A stretch of DNA of 64,000 nt from CAWCWK01 sp963842125 (GCA_963842125.1 CAWJFE010000005.1:1612001-1676000); one strand, 5' to 3'; positions 18,377 through 26,447 are shown, numbered from the stretch's first letter. A program made the numbers and translations. The notes: generated by a model from the letters alone, not told the origin.

Positions 18377-19102
18377 GTGCCGGGCGGAGACGACGCGAAC
18401 CGAGAACTCCTCGCTGCCTTTACAAGGCGTCACCCGTTCCTCTTCCATATGGCCGAAGCCGGCAGCTGGAACCGGATCGGTGAGGAAGGCCTTTGGTCGA
18501 CGACCGAACTGCTGACGAGGGCGGGGCTCGACGACGCTGCCCGCGAGCCGATCGAAGCCGCGAGACGTCCGGGTCCGGTCGTGCTGCCGAACGGTGTGGT
18601 CATTCGCGATAACGGCGTTCTCAATCACGCGCTCCTCGCGCGCGCTCTGACCGATGCGCTGAGCCCGCGCGACTGGTATCTCGTCCTCAATGCGCACGTC
18701 TTTTTCTGGCCGTGGCGAAAAAGCCTCGAGAACTTCCTGAACGCAAGGCCCTATCGCGCGCGGGCCCACGACGTTCTTACGATCGATACCGCCTCACTCC
18801 TCGGCGCCCACTTCGCGTCCGCCTTCGTCACGCCTATCAATACCGGCGCCACGGGTCGAACGGTCCCGAAGCGCGGTGTAGGCACGTTCCTGCCCTTGGC
18901 CGATTGGCGAAATGCGAAGACGCATCCGCGCTGGCTCACGCCATCGGGCGTTCCTCGCGGCATCAAGGAAGTCGCGATCCGTGGCGGCGTCGCGGACATT
19001 CGCCCACATCTCGTCGAAGTGACACGCGAGCAGGTCGGCCGAACACCCCGCGTGCTGTGGGCGAGGCGAGAGCCGCCCTATGCCGCCACGGGACGGGCAT
19101 AG
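18377..19102 (+). CDS. DUF7002 family protein
   Basis: 241 residues from the GTG at 18377, preceded by AGGAG with 9-nt spacing. It shows the family's conserved features: FLFHMAEAGSWNRIGEEGLW near the N-terminus, then ELLTRAGL, VVIRDNGVLN, LNAHVFFWP and VLTIDTASLLGAH, and FLPLADW before a C-terminal strand region (KEVAIRGGVADIRPHLVEV). The family function is not established. The opening His-Met-x-Glu-Ala-Gly-x-Trp...Ile...Gly-Leu pattern looks to me like the first strand and helix of ADP-ribosyltransferase-fold proteins, but that is inference. It is about 40 bp upstream of nadK on the same strand, so the two probably share a transcript. Confidence 0.75.
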   Translation: MPGGDDANRELLAAFTRRHPFLFHMAEAGSWNRIGEEGLWSTTELLTRAGLDDAAREPIEAARRPGPVVLPNGVVIRDNGVLNHALLARALTDALSPRDWYLVLNAHVFFWPWRKSLENFLNARPYRARAHDVLTIDTASLLGAHFASAFVTPINTGATGRTVPKRGVGTFLPLADWRNAKTHPRWLTPSGVPRGIKEVAIRGGVADIRPHLVEVTREQVGRTPRVLWARREPPYAATGRA

Positions 19103-19143
19103 TACGGATGGCGATACGCCCGCCCTCCGCGCTCGAGTCGTCC

Positions 19144-19914
19144 ATGTCCGCCAGCCCGACCATCGCCTTCGTCGCCAGCGACGCGCCGGACGCGCAGGCC
19201 GCTCTGGTGCTCCTGTCGGCGCGTTACGCTCATGTGGACGAAGACGACGCGGATATCATCGTCGCGCTGGGCGGCGACGGGCTCATGCTGCAGACCCTCC
19301 ACCGCTTCATGAACACGCGGCAGACGATCTACGGCATGAACCGTGGCTCGGTCGGCTTTCTCATGAACGACTACGCGACCGACGACCTGATGGAGCGCGT
19401 CGGCGCCGCCCGCCAGACGATCATCCATCCCCTCGCCATGACGGTGACGCGCGGTGACGGATCCGTCTCGCACGGCAAGGCCATCAACGAAGTGTCGCTC
19501 CTGCGGCAGACCTATCAGGCCGCGAAGCTGCGTATCGAGATCGACGGACAGCTCCGAATGGAGGAATTGGCCTGCGACGGCGTCCTCGTCGCGACCCCGG
19601 CCGGCTCGACTGCCTACAACCTCTCGGCGCATGGCCCCATCCTGCCCATCGGTACCCCACTCCTGGCTCTGACCCCCATCAGCGCCTTCCGGCCCCGGCG
19701 TTGGCGCGGCGCGCTATTGCCGCAGGATGCGGTCGTGACGGTGACCGTCATGGAGCCGGAAAAACGGCCGGTGGCGGCGTCGGCCGACTATACCGAGTTT
19801 CGCTACGCCCGCCGCGTCGAGATCGCCCAGGATCGCACGGCCGAAGTCCGGATGCTCTTCGACCCCGATCACGGCCTGGAGGAGCGCATCCTCAACGAAC
19901 AGTTCCGCTACTGA
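19144..19914 (+). CDS. nadK: NAD kinase
   Basis: 256 residues. It carries the diagnostic GGDG motif (ALGGDGLMLQT, D45 catalytic), GMNRGSVGFLMNDY, the NE/D motif in KAINEVSLLRQ and the nucleotide loop VATPAGSTAYNLSAHGPILP. It phosphorylates NAD to NADP and is normally essential and single-copy. The ATG at 19144 gives the compact N-terminus usual for alphaproteobacterial NadK (about 250-260 residues). It follows the DUF7002 gene by 41 bp. No anomaly seen. Confidence 0.96.
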   Translation: MSASPTIAFVASDAPDAQAALVLLSARYAHVDEDDADIIVALGGDGLMLQTLHRFMNTRQTIYGMNRGSVGFLMNDYATDDLMERVGAARQTIIHPLAMTVTRGDGSVSHGKAINEVSLLRQTYQAAKLRIEIDGQLRMEELACDGVLVATPAGSTAYNLSAHGPILPIGTPLLALTPISAFRPRRWRGALLPQDAVVTVTVMEPEKRPVAASADYTEFRYARRVEIAQDRTAEVRMLFDPDHGLEERILNEQFRY

Positions 19915-20082
19915 TTGCGCCACCTATCGGCACTATACATCCTAAGGTTGTTATAGCGACGGCGATGCGCTATGATCGCGTCTCCTATTGAGACACGTCC
20001 TTCGCGCGTCTCGAACCCACATTTAACCACGAGGGTGCAGCCTGTGGCGGGTTACGATAAGTGGTCGTGGAGGATTTGTAGG

Positions 20083-20622
20083 GTGGCTGACAAGGTCGAC
20101 TTCAGTGGGCTCCGTTTCCTGGTGGTCGATGACAACCAGCATGTCCGCCGCATCATTCGCACGCTCCTGCATGGCTTCGGCGTGCGGGAGGTCTACGAGG
20201 CCGCCGACGGCGCGGCCGGGCTCGATGCGGTCCAGAACTTCCTGCCCGACTTCATCATCACCGATTGGGTGATGCCGTTGTTCGACGGGCTGGAGTTCGT
20301 TCAGATGATCCGGCAGCCGGACTCGCCGCTCAACCCGTACGTTCCGATCATCATGCTGTCCGCACATTCCGAGCGTCACCGCGTGTTGCAGGCCCGCGAC
20401 GCCGGCGTGAACGACTTTCTCTGCAAGCCGATCTCAGCAAAGTCGCTCCACCAGCGGATCAGCTCGATCCTCGTCGATCCCAAACCGTTCATCCGTGCGA
20501 ACAGCTATTTCGGACCGGACCGCCGTCGCGCCAGCTCCGCGTCGACCTATCGCGGCCCGGAGCGCCGCCTGGAGCAGACCGAACTGATCCCGGTCGAGAA
20601 CCCGCTCCTGCGCGCCGGCTAG
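20083..20622 (+). CDS. Stand-alone response regulator with a basic C-terminal tail
   Basis: 179 residues from a GTG at 20083, which follows GGAGG by 9 nt; upstream in-frame codons exist but lack such a site. Residues 1-130 form a receiver: D16/D17 (LVVDDNQH), phosphorylation site D61 (FIITDWVMPLFDG), S93 (IMLSAH) and K115 (DFLCKPISAK) are intact. The tail (about 135-179) has two copies of a Gly-Pro-(Asp/Glu)-Arg-Arg element (FGPDRRR and YRGPERR) and no DNA-binding domain. No histidine kinase is adjacent, but an Hpt-like protein begins 4 bp after its stop. Likely a phosphorelay or flagellar/c-di-GMP-linked receiver; output is unknown. Confidence 0.88.
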   Translation: MADKVDFSGLRFLVVDDNQHVRRIIRTLLHGFGVREVYEAADGAAGLDAVQNFLPDFIITDWVMPLFDGLEFVQMIRQPDSPLNPYVPIIMLSAHSERHRVLQARDAGVNDFLCKPISAKSLHQRISSILVDPKPFIRANSYFGPDRRRASSASTYRGPERRLEQTELIPVENPLLRAG

Positions 20623-20626
20623 CGCC

Positions 20627-21046
20627 GTGGCCTCGCCAGAACGCACCACGCGCCCGACCATCGTCCGCGTTCATGCCGTCAGTGACACGGGCTATCCCTA
20701 TGAGATCCACCACCTGAGGGATCGCGTCGCGCTCGCGCCGCCCTCTGCGCCCGACCCCGTCGCGGCCGCGGAGCTAGCACTGGCGGAACTGGCCGGATCG
20801 TACCCCGACTGGGTGAACGCGGCGCTGACCCGCACGTCCGAAGCGCTGACCGCGCATCGCGAAACGGCCGACGAGGCGACCCGCGCCGACCTCTGGCGCT
20901 GCCTCCACGCCCTCAAGGGCGATGCCGGCTTCTTCGACCGGCAAGACCTCGCTGAGGCTGCGGCGGTCCACCTCGTGGCACTGGAAGCTGGCGCGGTATC
21001 GACGGAGAGGCTCGACCAGATCGCGGCCGTCATCGCCGCCGGTTGA
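20627..21046 (+). CDS. Small Hpt-domain protein
   Basis: 139 residues starting at a GTG 4 bp after the response regulator stop. The C-terminal half (about residues 75-135) is helical with DLWRCLHALKGDAGFFDRQ, matching the phosphoacceptor helix of histidine phosphotransfer domains; H94 is the candidate phosphorylated residue, with the lysine and glycine in the usual places. The N-terminal 50 residues are unremarkable. It probably exchanges phosphate with the adjacent receiver protein. A stand-alone Hpt has no kinase activity, so an unlinked hybrid kinase would be needed. The assignment rests on the His-x-x-Lys-Gly motif and on neighbourhood. Confidence 0.7.
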   Translation: MASPERTTRPTIVRVHAVSDTGYPYEIHHLRDRVALAPPSAPDPVAAAELALAELAGSYPDWVNAALTRTSEALTAHRETADEATRADLWRCLHALKGDAGFFDRQDLAEAAAVHLVALEAGAVSTERLDQIAAVIAAG

Positions 21047-21091
21047 AGAATAGGTCGAGCGAAGCGTCGATCTCGACGTCACCCCGTCAAA

Positions 21092-21133
21092 CCTGACAGG
21101 CCGCTTCTTTGCCCTGACAGGTCGTTTCTTCGC
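21092..21133. repeat. Two tandem copies of a 21-bp repeat
   Basis: Two head-to-tail 21-bp units (21092-21112 and 21113-21133) starting CCTGACAGG and differing at three positions. They lie between the Hpt gene and the 3' end of tRNA-Ser. Each unit contains the short palindrome CCTG-A-CAGG. No function is evident; it could be a degenerate regulatory or integration-related repeat. Confidence 0.7.
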
Positions 21134-21142
21134 TAAGGGGTA

Positions 21143-21232
21143 TGGCGGAGGGACAGGGATTCGAACCCTGGAGACAGTTTCCCGCCTACACACTTTCCAG
21201 GCGTGCGCCTTCGACCACTCGGCCACCCCTCC
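21143..21232 (-). tRNA. tRNA-Ser (anticodon GGA)
   Basis: Read on the minus strand, a 90-nt type II tRNA: acceptor GGAGGGG pairs with the TCCCTCC before discriminator G and an encoded CCA, the D-arm has GGCCGAGTGGTCGAAGGC, the anticodon loop is CTGGAAA with anticodon GGA, a long variable arm follows, and the T-arm is GGGTTCGAATCCC. The long variable arm and anticodon identify serine (UCC/UCU). Confidence 0.97.
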
Positions 21233-21389
21233 GTCCCGGGCGGAATACAGCCAGGACGGGTCGCTCCGCAAGTCGGTATCGGTGCAAATCGGCAACGGCT
21301 TGCGAATTGCGCGCCTTGCCGCGTGCGACGAGTGCGGCTAGCTCGTCTGGGTACGCGAATGTGCGTCTCTCCTCGGGGTGTCGATCCGC

Positions 21390-21725
21390 ATGATCTGGTT
21401 TCTCTTGCGCGGCGTCGGACTGCTCGTCCTGGCCTTTGGAGGCCTTGCAGCCATCGTGGACGGAGCGCAGACGGTCGCAGCCGAAGAGATCGTCACCACG
21501 GCCCTCGGCCAGACCTGGTATCAGCTCAACGCAGCCAGCCTCGACGGCTTGCAGGCGCTGATACGGGACGGACTGCCCGCCGGCGTCGGCCCCGCGATCT
21601 GGGACACGCTCTTCGTCGCGATATTGCGCGCGCCGACATTCCTCGTCCTGGCGGCCATCGGATCGCTGATCCTCATCATCGCGCGCCGACGACGCCGGCG
21701 AGACGATATCCTCGCGCTCCGCTAG
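21390..21725 (+). CDS. Small two-helix membrane protein of unknown function
   Basis: 111 residues from the ATG at 21390 (a GTG at 21378 would add four). One hydrophobic helix at about 3-25 (WFLLRGVGLLVLAFGGLAAI), a polar middle with TALGQTWYQLNAASLDGLQ, then a second helix (about 82-101) and a strongly basic end RRRRRRDD. Similar small proteins with a TPLGETW-like middle are widespread in rhizobia without assigned function. It starts about 160 bp beyond the 5' end of tRNA-Ser, on the other strand, and its stop codon lies inside a palindromic intergenic repeat. Confidence 0.7.
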   Translation: MIWFLLRGVGLLVLAFGGLAAIVDGAQTVAAEEIVTTALGQTWYQLNAASLDGLQALIRDGLPAGVGPAIWDTLFVAILRAPTFLVLAAIGSLILIIARRRRRRDDILALR

Positions 21726-21795
21726 AGCGCGTCCGGTTCATATCGCTTCACCGAACGCGCTCTGGCTCATTGTTCTTGCGTGGTTCCTTACGCTG
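21724..21795. repeat. RIME-like palindromic intergenic element
   Basis: AGAGCGCGT at 21724-21732 pairs with ACGCGCTCT at 21755-21763, extended by CGGT/ACCG, with an 11-nt loop, followed by a TTGTTCTTGCG...TTCCTTACG tail. The AGAGC...GCTCT palindrome with a TTGTTnTnnCG tail resembles the intergenic mosaic elements scattered in Hyphomicrobiales genomes. It overlaps the stop codon of the preceding gene. Only one copy is seen in this window, so repeat status is inferred from resemblance. It could also act as a transcript end between two convergent genes. Confidence 0.6.
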
Positions 21796-21825
21796 CGGTG
21801 CTATCGTACCTCGGCTGGAACGGCT

Positions 21826-22755
21826 TTAGAGGCCGAGCTCAGCCGCCGTCGGAGGGTTGGCGCCCTTGCGGGACACGGTGACGCCGGCGGTGCGGACGGC
21901 GAGGCGCATGGCCTGCGTGATCGTTTCTCGAGAGAGCCCTTCCAAGCCCGCATGCGAAAGCTGGCCCTGCCGCTCCAACCCACCGAGCAGGCCGGACGTG
22001 AAGGCGTCGCCCGCGCCGACCGCATCGGCGATCGTCTCCACGGGTTCGCTGCCTTCGTCGTGGCTCTCGTCCCCCCAGTAGGCGGACGCCCCTTTTGCGC
22101 CCTGCGTGACGACGACGAGCTTCGCCCCGCTGGCGAGCCAGCTTCGTGCGACGGTCCTGATCGGCATATCGGGCGCCCACCATTCGAGGTCGGCCGCGCT
22201 GATCTTCACGATGTCGGACAAGCCAATGAGTTCGTCGAGAAGCGCGCGATAGGCGGCCTCGTCCTTCACCAGGCCCGGCCGGAGGTTCGGATCGAGCGAG
22301 AGCACACGACGGCCGCGTTCGCGGCGCATAAGGTCGGCATAGGCCGTAGCGGCCGGCTCGCGCAGGAGGGAGATCGAGCCGAAATGGAGCGCGGTGACGG
22401 CATCCGGCAGGTCCGGCGCATCGGCGAGCGTCCACATGCGATCGGCGGCGTCGGCGTCGTAGAAGGCGTATTCGGGCTCGTCCTGACCGAGCGTTACGAA
22501 GGCGAGCGTGGAGGGCTTCTGGAGGCGGGCCGTCATTCCAGTGTCGACATGGCTCGTCGTCAGGCGATCGATCAGCATGTCACCGAAGAAGTCCGCCGCG
22601 ACGCCACCCAGGAACCCGGTCGACGCCCCGAGCCGGCCAAGCCCGATCGCGACGTTGTAGACCGAGCCACCCGGCGACGGCACATAGGCGCCCTCGCCGT
22701 CTGGCGTTCGCGCGGGAATAAAATCGATCAACGCTTCGCCGCAACACAGGATCAT
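21826..22755 (-). CDS. PfkB-family carbohydrate kinase, probable fructokinase
   Basis: 309 residues, ribokinase fold. The N-terminus ILCCGEALIDFIP and PGGSVYNVAIGLGRLGA form the first PfkB signature with the sugar-binding glycine pair, and DAVGAGDAFTSGLLGGL carries the second signature with the catalytic aspartate (GAGD). Overall resemblance is to fructokinases (ScrK/FrcK) that make fructose 6-phosphate. AGAGG lies just ahead of the ATG. It is divergent from mmcB and has no sugar transporter beside it, so fructose specificity is a family-level guess. Confidence 0.85.
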   Translation of the reverse strand: MILCCGEALIDFIPARTPDGEGAYVPSPGGSVYNVAIGLGRLGASTGFLGGVAADFFGDMLIDRLTTSHVDTGMTARLQKPSTLAFVTLGQDEPEYAFYDADAADRMWTLADAPDLPDAVTALHFGSISLLREPAATAYADLMRRERGRRVLSLDPNLRPGLVKDEAAYRALLDELIGLSDIVKISAADLEWWAPDMPIRTVARSWLASGAKLVVVTQGAKGASAYWGDESHDEGSEPVETIADAVGAGDAFTSGLLGGLERQGQLSHAGLEGLSRETITQAMRLAVRTAGVTVSRKGANPPTAAELGL

Positions 22756-22891
22756 GGCTTACCTCTCATCGTCCGGCCGCATCAGCGTTATCGTGCGGCA
22801 TGATGTCAAGCCGCTGCGGAGGCCGTCGAGCAGGGTCGCATCATAATCTCACCGCGCTTTATCCACAGGTTGCGGCACCACCAGAGACGCG

Positions 22892-23371
22892 ATGCCGATG
22901 CCCGCCCAGAACGTCATTCAGATACCCATCGACGGCCGCCAGTCACCGACCGCGCTCAAGGTGCAGCGCGGCACGGGCCGACTGCTGCGCGCGCTCGGTT
23001 TCGCATGCGTGGCCGAGCTGTCGCTCGGGTCCGGCCGGCGGGCCGATCTGACGGCCATCAACAAGCAGGGCGAGATCTGGATCGTCGAAATCAAGTCGTC
23101 CGTTGCCGACTTTCGCGCCGATATGAAGTGGCCGCTCTATCGCAACCACTGCGACAAACTCTTCTTCGCCGCGCCCGACGACATGGATCACTCCATTCTG
23201 CCCGAGACCGCCGGGCTGATGCTGGCCGACGGCTATGGCGCCGAGATCGTCCGCGAGGCGCCCGTCCACAAGCTGACGGCGGCGGCACGCAAGCAGGTCG
23301 CGCTTCGGTTCGGGCGGACGGCCGCCAACCGGCTGCACGACCTCATTGACCCCGAGGGCATGCTCGTCTAG
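22892..23371 (+). CDS. mmcB: MmcB family DNA repair protein
   Basis: 159 residues. A PD-(D/E)XK-like nuclease fold is suggested by ELSLGSGRRADLTAI, then EIWIVEIKSSVADFRAD, giving the D...E-x-K triad, followed by KWPLYRNHCDKLFFAAPD. MmcB was named for mitomycin C sensitivity in Caulobacter and is part of the SOS-type damage response. The start may be the ATG at 22892 or the one two codons later. It is followed by ispH after 72 bp on the same strand. I see no clear LexA box. Confidence 0.88.
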   Translation: MPMPAQNVIQIPIDGRQSPTALKVQRGTGRLLRALGFACVAELSLGSGRRADLTAINKQGEIWIVEIKSSVADFRADMKWPLYRNHCDKLFFAAPDDMDHSILPETAGLMLADGYGAEIVREAPVHKLTAAARKQVALRFGRTAANRLHDLIDPEGMLV

Positions 23372-23443
23372 CCGGCCGCCTTGACACCACCCCTCCCCCG
23401 CCGCCATCTCCCGGTTTCCGAAACCGCCGCCGGATGATGCGCC

Positions 23444-24424
23444 ATGTCTTTGACGATCGAGACCACCGCCAAGCCGCCGCTCAAGGTGCTGCTCTGCGCA
23501 CCGCGCGGCTTCTGCGCGGGCGTCGACCGGGCGATCCAGATCGTCGAGCTCGCGCTGGAGCGGTATGGCGCGCCCGTCTATGTGCGGCACGAGATCGTGC
23601 ACAACAAATACGTGGTCAACGCGTTGAGGGAGAAGGGCGCGGTCTTCGTGGAGGAACTCGACGAGATCCCTGAAACCGACGCGCCGGTAATCTTCTCCGC
23701 GCACGGCGTCGCGAAGTCGGTGCCGGCGAAGGCGAAGGCGCGCAATTTCCTGACGCTCGATGCGACTTGCCCGCTGGTCTCGAAGGTCCACAAGGAAGCG
23801 CAGCTGCACCACAAGCGCGGCTTCCACGTCATTCTGATCGGCCATGCCGGCCACCCGGAGGTCGTCGGCACGATGGGGCAGCTGCCGGGCGGCGCGATGA
23901 GCCTGATCGAGACCGTGCAGGACGCCGAGACCTTCGTCGCCCCTCCCGGCGAAGCTCTCGCCTTCACGACGCAAACGACGCTCTCCGTCGACGAGACGCG
24001 CGACATCATCGAAACGCTGCAAAAGCGCTTCCCGGATATCCGCGCGCCGCATGTCGAGGATATTTGCTACGCTACGACCAACCGGCAACAGGCCGTCCGC
24101 GAGGTCGCACCGAAGGTCGACGCGTTCGTCACGGTCGGGGCGCCGAACTCGTCCAATTCCAAGCGTCTACGCGAGCTCGCCGAAAAGCTCGGCTGTCGCA
24201 AGAGCGTACTCGTGCAGCGCGCGGCTGAGATCGATTGGGACGGAATGGCCGGCATCGCGTCCCTCGGCGTGTCGGCCGGCGCATCCGCCCCCGAAGTGTT
24301 GGTCGAAGAGGTGCTGGACGCCTTCGGAGAGCGGTTCGACCTCACCGTCGAGACCGTTCGCACGGCGAACGAGGACATGGTCTTTCAGGTCCCCCGCGCC
24401 CTGCGCGAACCCAAGGCGGCCTGA
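23444..24424 (+). CDS. ispH: 4-hydroxy-3-methylbut-2-enyl diphosphate reductase
   Basis: 326 residues. IspH catalyses the last step of the MEP isoprenoid pathway, making IPP and DMAPP with a 4Fe-4S cluster. The three cluster cysteines are in APRGFCAGVDRA, LDATCPLVSKVHKEA and VEDICYATTNRQ; HEIVHNKYVV and GHAGHPEVVGT carry substrate-binding histidines, and the acid-base glutamate region precedes TQTTLSVDET. The C-terminus is standard (LGVSAGASAPE). It is followed by thrB after 6 bp, forming an ispH-thrB-rnhA run common in Hyphomicrobiales. Confidence 0.97.
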   Translation: MSLTIETTAKPPLKVLLCAPRGFCAGVDRAIQIVELALERYGAPVYVRHEIVHNKYVVNALREKGAVFVEELDEIPETDAPVIFSAHGVAKSVPAKAKARNFLTLDATCPLVSKVHKEAQLHHKRGFHVILIGHAGHPEVVGTMGQLPGGAMSLIETVQDAETFVAPPGEALAFTTQTTLSVDETRDIIETLQKRFPDIRAPHVEDICYATTNRQQAVREVAPKVDAFVTVGAPNSSNSKRLRELAEKLGCRKSVLVQRAAEIDWDGMAGIASLGVSAGASAPEVLVEEVLDAFGERFDLTVETVRTANEDMVFQVPRALREPKAA

Positions 24425-24430
24425 CGAACC

Positions 24431-25414
24431 TTGGCCGTCTATACAGACATCACGGGCGAGGACCTCGAAGTCTTCCTCGCCGACTACGGGCTCGAGCTGC
24501 TGGCGTTCAAGGGCATCGCAGAGGGCGTGGAGAACTCCAACTTCCTCGTTCATACAGAGGCGGACGGCAAGCAGACCGACTACATCCTTACGCTCTACGA
24601 GAAGCGCACCCGCGCCGAGGATCTGCCCTTCTTTCTCGGGTTGATGGAGCATCTGAGCCGCGAGGGTTATTCCTGCCCGATGCCGGTGAAAGACCAGCGC
24701 GGGGACGACCTCAAGACGCTGTCCGACCGCCCGGCCGCCATGGTCACCTTCCTCCAGGGCTTTGGGCCAAAACGCGCATCGCCACAGCAATGCGAGGCGG
24801 TGGGCGAGGTGATGGCCGAGATGCATCTCGCCAGCGACGGCTTCGCGCTGATGCGGGAGAACGGTCTGGCGATCGAAAGCTGGCGCCCGCTCCTCGAAGA
24901 CAGCGCCGACCGGGCCGATGAGGTCCGACCCGGCCTCCTTGACGAGATGCGCGGCGAGATCGCGTATCTCGAAGCGCATTGGCCGCGCGACCTCCCGCGA
25001 GGCGTCATTCATGCCGACCTTTTTCCCGACAACGTCTTCTTTCTCGGCGGGCGGGTGTCGGGCGTCATCGACTTCTACTTCGCCTGCAACGACCAGCTGG
25101 CCTACGACCTCGCCGTGTGCCTCAACTGCTGGTGCTTCGAGGATGCGCCGTTCTCGGCCGAGTTCAACATCACCAAGGCGCGGGCCCTGCTGCGCGGCTA
25201 CAACCGGGTCCGGCCGCTCGAGGACCGGGAGTTGGCGGCCCTGCCGCTGCTGGCGCGGGGAGCGGCGATGCGCTTCTTCGTCACCCGTCTCTACGACTGG
25301 CTGAACACGCCGCAGGACGCGCTCGTGAAGCGCAAGGATCCGCTCGAATACGTGCGCAAGCTCAACTTTCACCGCGACGTCAGCGACGTCTCGGCCTATG
25401 GCCTCACCGACTGA
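24431..25414 (+). CDS. thrB: Homoserine kinase (ThrB2, APH-fold)
   Basis: 327 residues starting at a TTG (AVYTDITGEDLEVFLADYG follows), the usual position for this family. It is the aminoglycoside-phosphotransferase-like homoserine kinase of alphaproteobacteria, not the GHMP type: GVENSNFLVHT is the nucleotide region, RGVIHADLFPDNVFFL is the catalytic loop (H-A-D-x-x-x-x-N) and GVIDFYFACND carries the metal-binding aspartate. It phosphorylates homoserine in threonine biosynthesis. It lies 6 bp after ispH; rnhA begins 16 bp after its stop. Confidence 0.95.
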   Translation: MAVYTDITGEDLEVFLADYGLELLAFKGIAEGVENSNFLVHTEADGKQTDYILTLYEKRTRAEDLPFFLGLMEHLSREGYSCPMPVKDQRGDDLKTLSDRPAAMVTFLQGFGPKRASPQQCEAVGEVMAEMHLASDGFALMRENGLAIESWRPLLEDSADRADEVRPGLLDEMRGEIAYLEAHWPRDLPRGVIHADLFPDNVFFLGGRVSGVIDFYFACNDQLAYDLAVCLNCWCFEDAPFSAEFNITKARALLRGYNRVRPLEDRELAALPLLARGAAMRFFVTRLYDWLNTPQDALVKRKDPLEYVRKLNFHRDVSDVSAYGLTD

Positions 25415-25430
25415 TACGAGAGAGACATTC

Positions 25431-25871
25431 ATGACCGACGCCGTGATCTACACGGATGGCGCCTGCTCGGGCAATCCGGGCCCGGGCGGCTGGGGCGCGC
25501 TGATCGAGCGCGGCGGAACCGAGGAGGCCCTGTCGGGCGGCGAGGTGCTGACCACCAACAATCGCATGGAACTGACGGCCGCCATCGAGGCGCTGAACGC
25601 GATGCCGAAGGGCTCCAAGGTCGTCCTCTATACGGATAGCCAATACGTGAAGGGCGGCATTACTGGCTGGATCCACGGTTGGAAACGGAATGGCTGGAGG
25701 ACGTCCGCCCGGAAGCCGGTGAAGAACGAGGAACTTTGGCGCGCGCTTGATGCCGCCATCGCCTCCCACGACGTGGATTGGCGCTGGGTCAAGGGCCACG
25801 CTGGCCATCCCGGCAACGAGCGTGCGGACGAACTCGCCCGCGAAGGCATGGCGCCTTACAAGTCGATCTGA
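25431..25871 (+). CDS. rnhA: Ribonuclease HI
   Basis: 146 residues. Catalytic residues D9 (IYTDGACSGNPGPGG), E47 (NNRMELTA), D69 (LYTDSQYV) and D133 (GNERADELA) are present with the histidine of KGHAGHPGN. RNase HI removes RNA from RNA-DNA hybrids such as R-loops. The ATG at 25431 follows GAGAGA and gives the expected N-terminus; the open frame upstream overlaps thrB. It is the third gene of the ispH-thrB-rnhA run. Confidence 0.97.
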   Translation: MTDAVIYTDGACSGNPGPGGWGALIERGGTEEALSGGEVLTTNNRMELTAAIEALNAMPKGSKVVLYTDSQYVKGGITGWIHGWKRNGWRTSARKPVKNEELWRALDAAIASHDVDWRWVKGHAGHPGNERADELAREGMAPYKSI

Positions 25872-25954
25872 GACGGAACGACGGGCAGACTTTCCGGTTG
25901 GTTCGATACGAAGCGGGTCGCTACCCGCTTCGGCGTAACCGAAGGAGTATTTTC

Positions 25955-26398
25955 ATGCGCAAGCTGATCACCACGACGGCTCTCTCGCTCATGCTCGCCG
26001 CGCCTGCCATGGCCGCGGAGCATTCGCTGATGGCTGCCGACATCACCCCGCCGACGACCGATATCATCTTCGTCGCGCCCAATGACTACGTCGCCGAGGG
26101 CTACGAGCTCTACGACTACAACACGACGCCCTTCGTCGGGTACGAGGAACTCGAGGACGCCGACGTCTATTCGTCCATCACGGGCGACGAGATCGGCGAC
26201 ATCGACGAGATCTACGAAGCCACCGCCGGCGTTCCTGGCTACCTGACCGTCGAGGTCGGCGGCTTTCTCGGCATAGGCGAGAAGGAGGTGCTTCTCCCGA
26301 TGGACCAGCTCTCCGTCTTCCGGGGCGAGGACGGCTACCGCGTCTATGTCGCAGCGACCGAGGAGCAGCTCGAGGAGTATCCTGACTTCGACGATTGA
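25955..26398 (+). CDS. Secreted PRC-barrel domain protein
   Basis: 147 residues with a clear signal peptide (MRKLITTTALSLMLAAPAMA) cleaved before AEHS. The mature protein is very acidic and tyrosine-rich (about residues 45-85), followed by a PRC-barrel-like strand region (YLTVEVGGFLGIGEKEVLLPM). Periplasmic PRC-barrel proteins of this size are common in Hyphomicrobiales but have no assigned role. GAAGGAG sits 7 bp before the ATG, a near-ideal ribosome site suggesting good expression, and a strong terminator follows 26 bp after the stop. Confidence 0.8.
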   Translation: MRKLITTTALSLMLAAPAMAAEHSLMAADITPPTTDIIFVAPNDYVAEGYELYDYNTTPFVGYEELEDADVYSSITGDEIGDIDEIYEATAGVPGYLTVEVGGFLGIGEKEVLLPMDQLSVFRGEDGYRVYVAATEEQLEEYPDFDD

Positions 26399-26423
26399 TC
26401 GAACGGGATAGTTAGACAGGATG

Positions 26424-26447
26424 AGGGGCGCTCCGGCGCCCCTTTTT
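26424..26447 (+). terminator. Rho-independent terminator after the PRC-barrel gene
   Basis: GGGGCGC (26425-26431), a TCCG loop, GCGCCCC (26436-26442) and five Ts (26443-26447). The T-run serves rightward transcription. The opposite-strand gene stops at 26448, immediately beside it, and the hairpin lacks a T-run in that direction. Confidence 0.93.

Noticed and set aside
24167..25432. Minus-strand frame of 421 codons across ispH and thrB.
   Set aside because: Antisense to two conserved genes; no recognisable motif.
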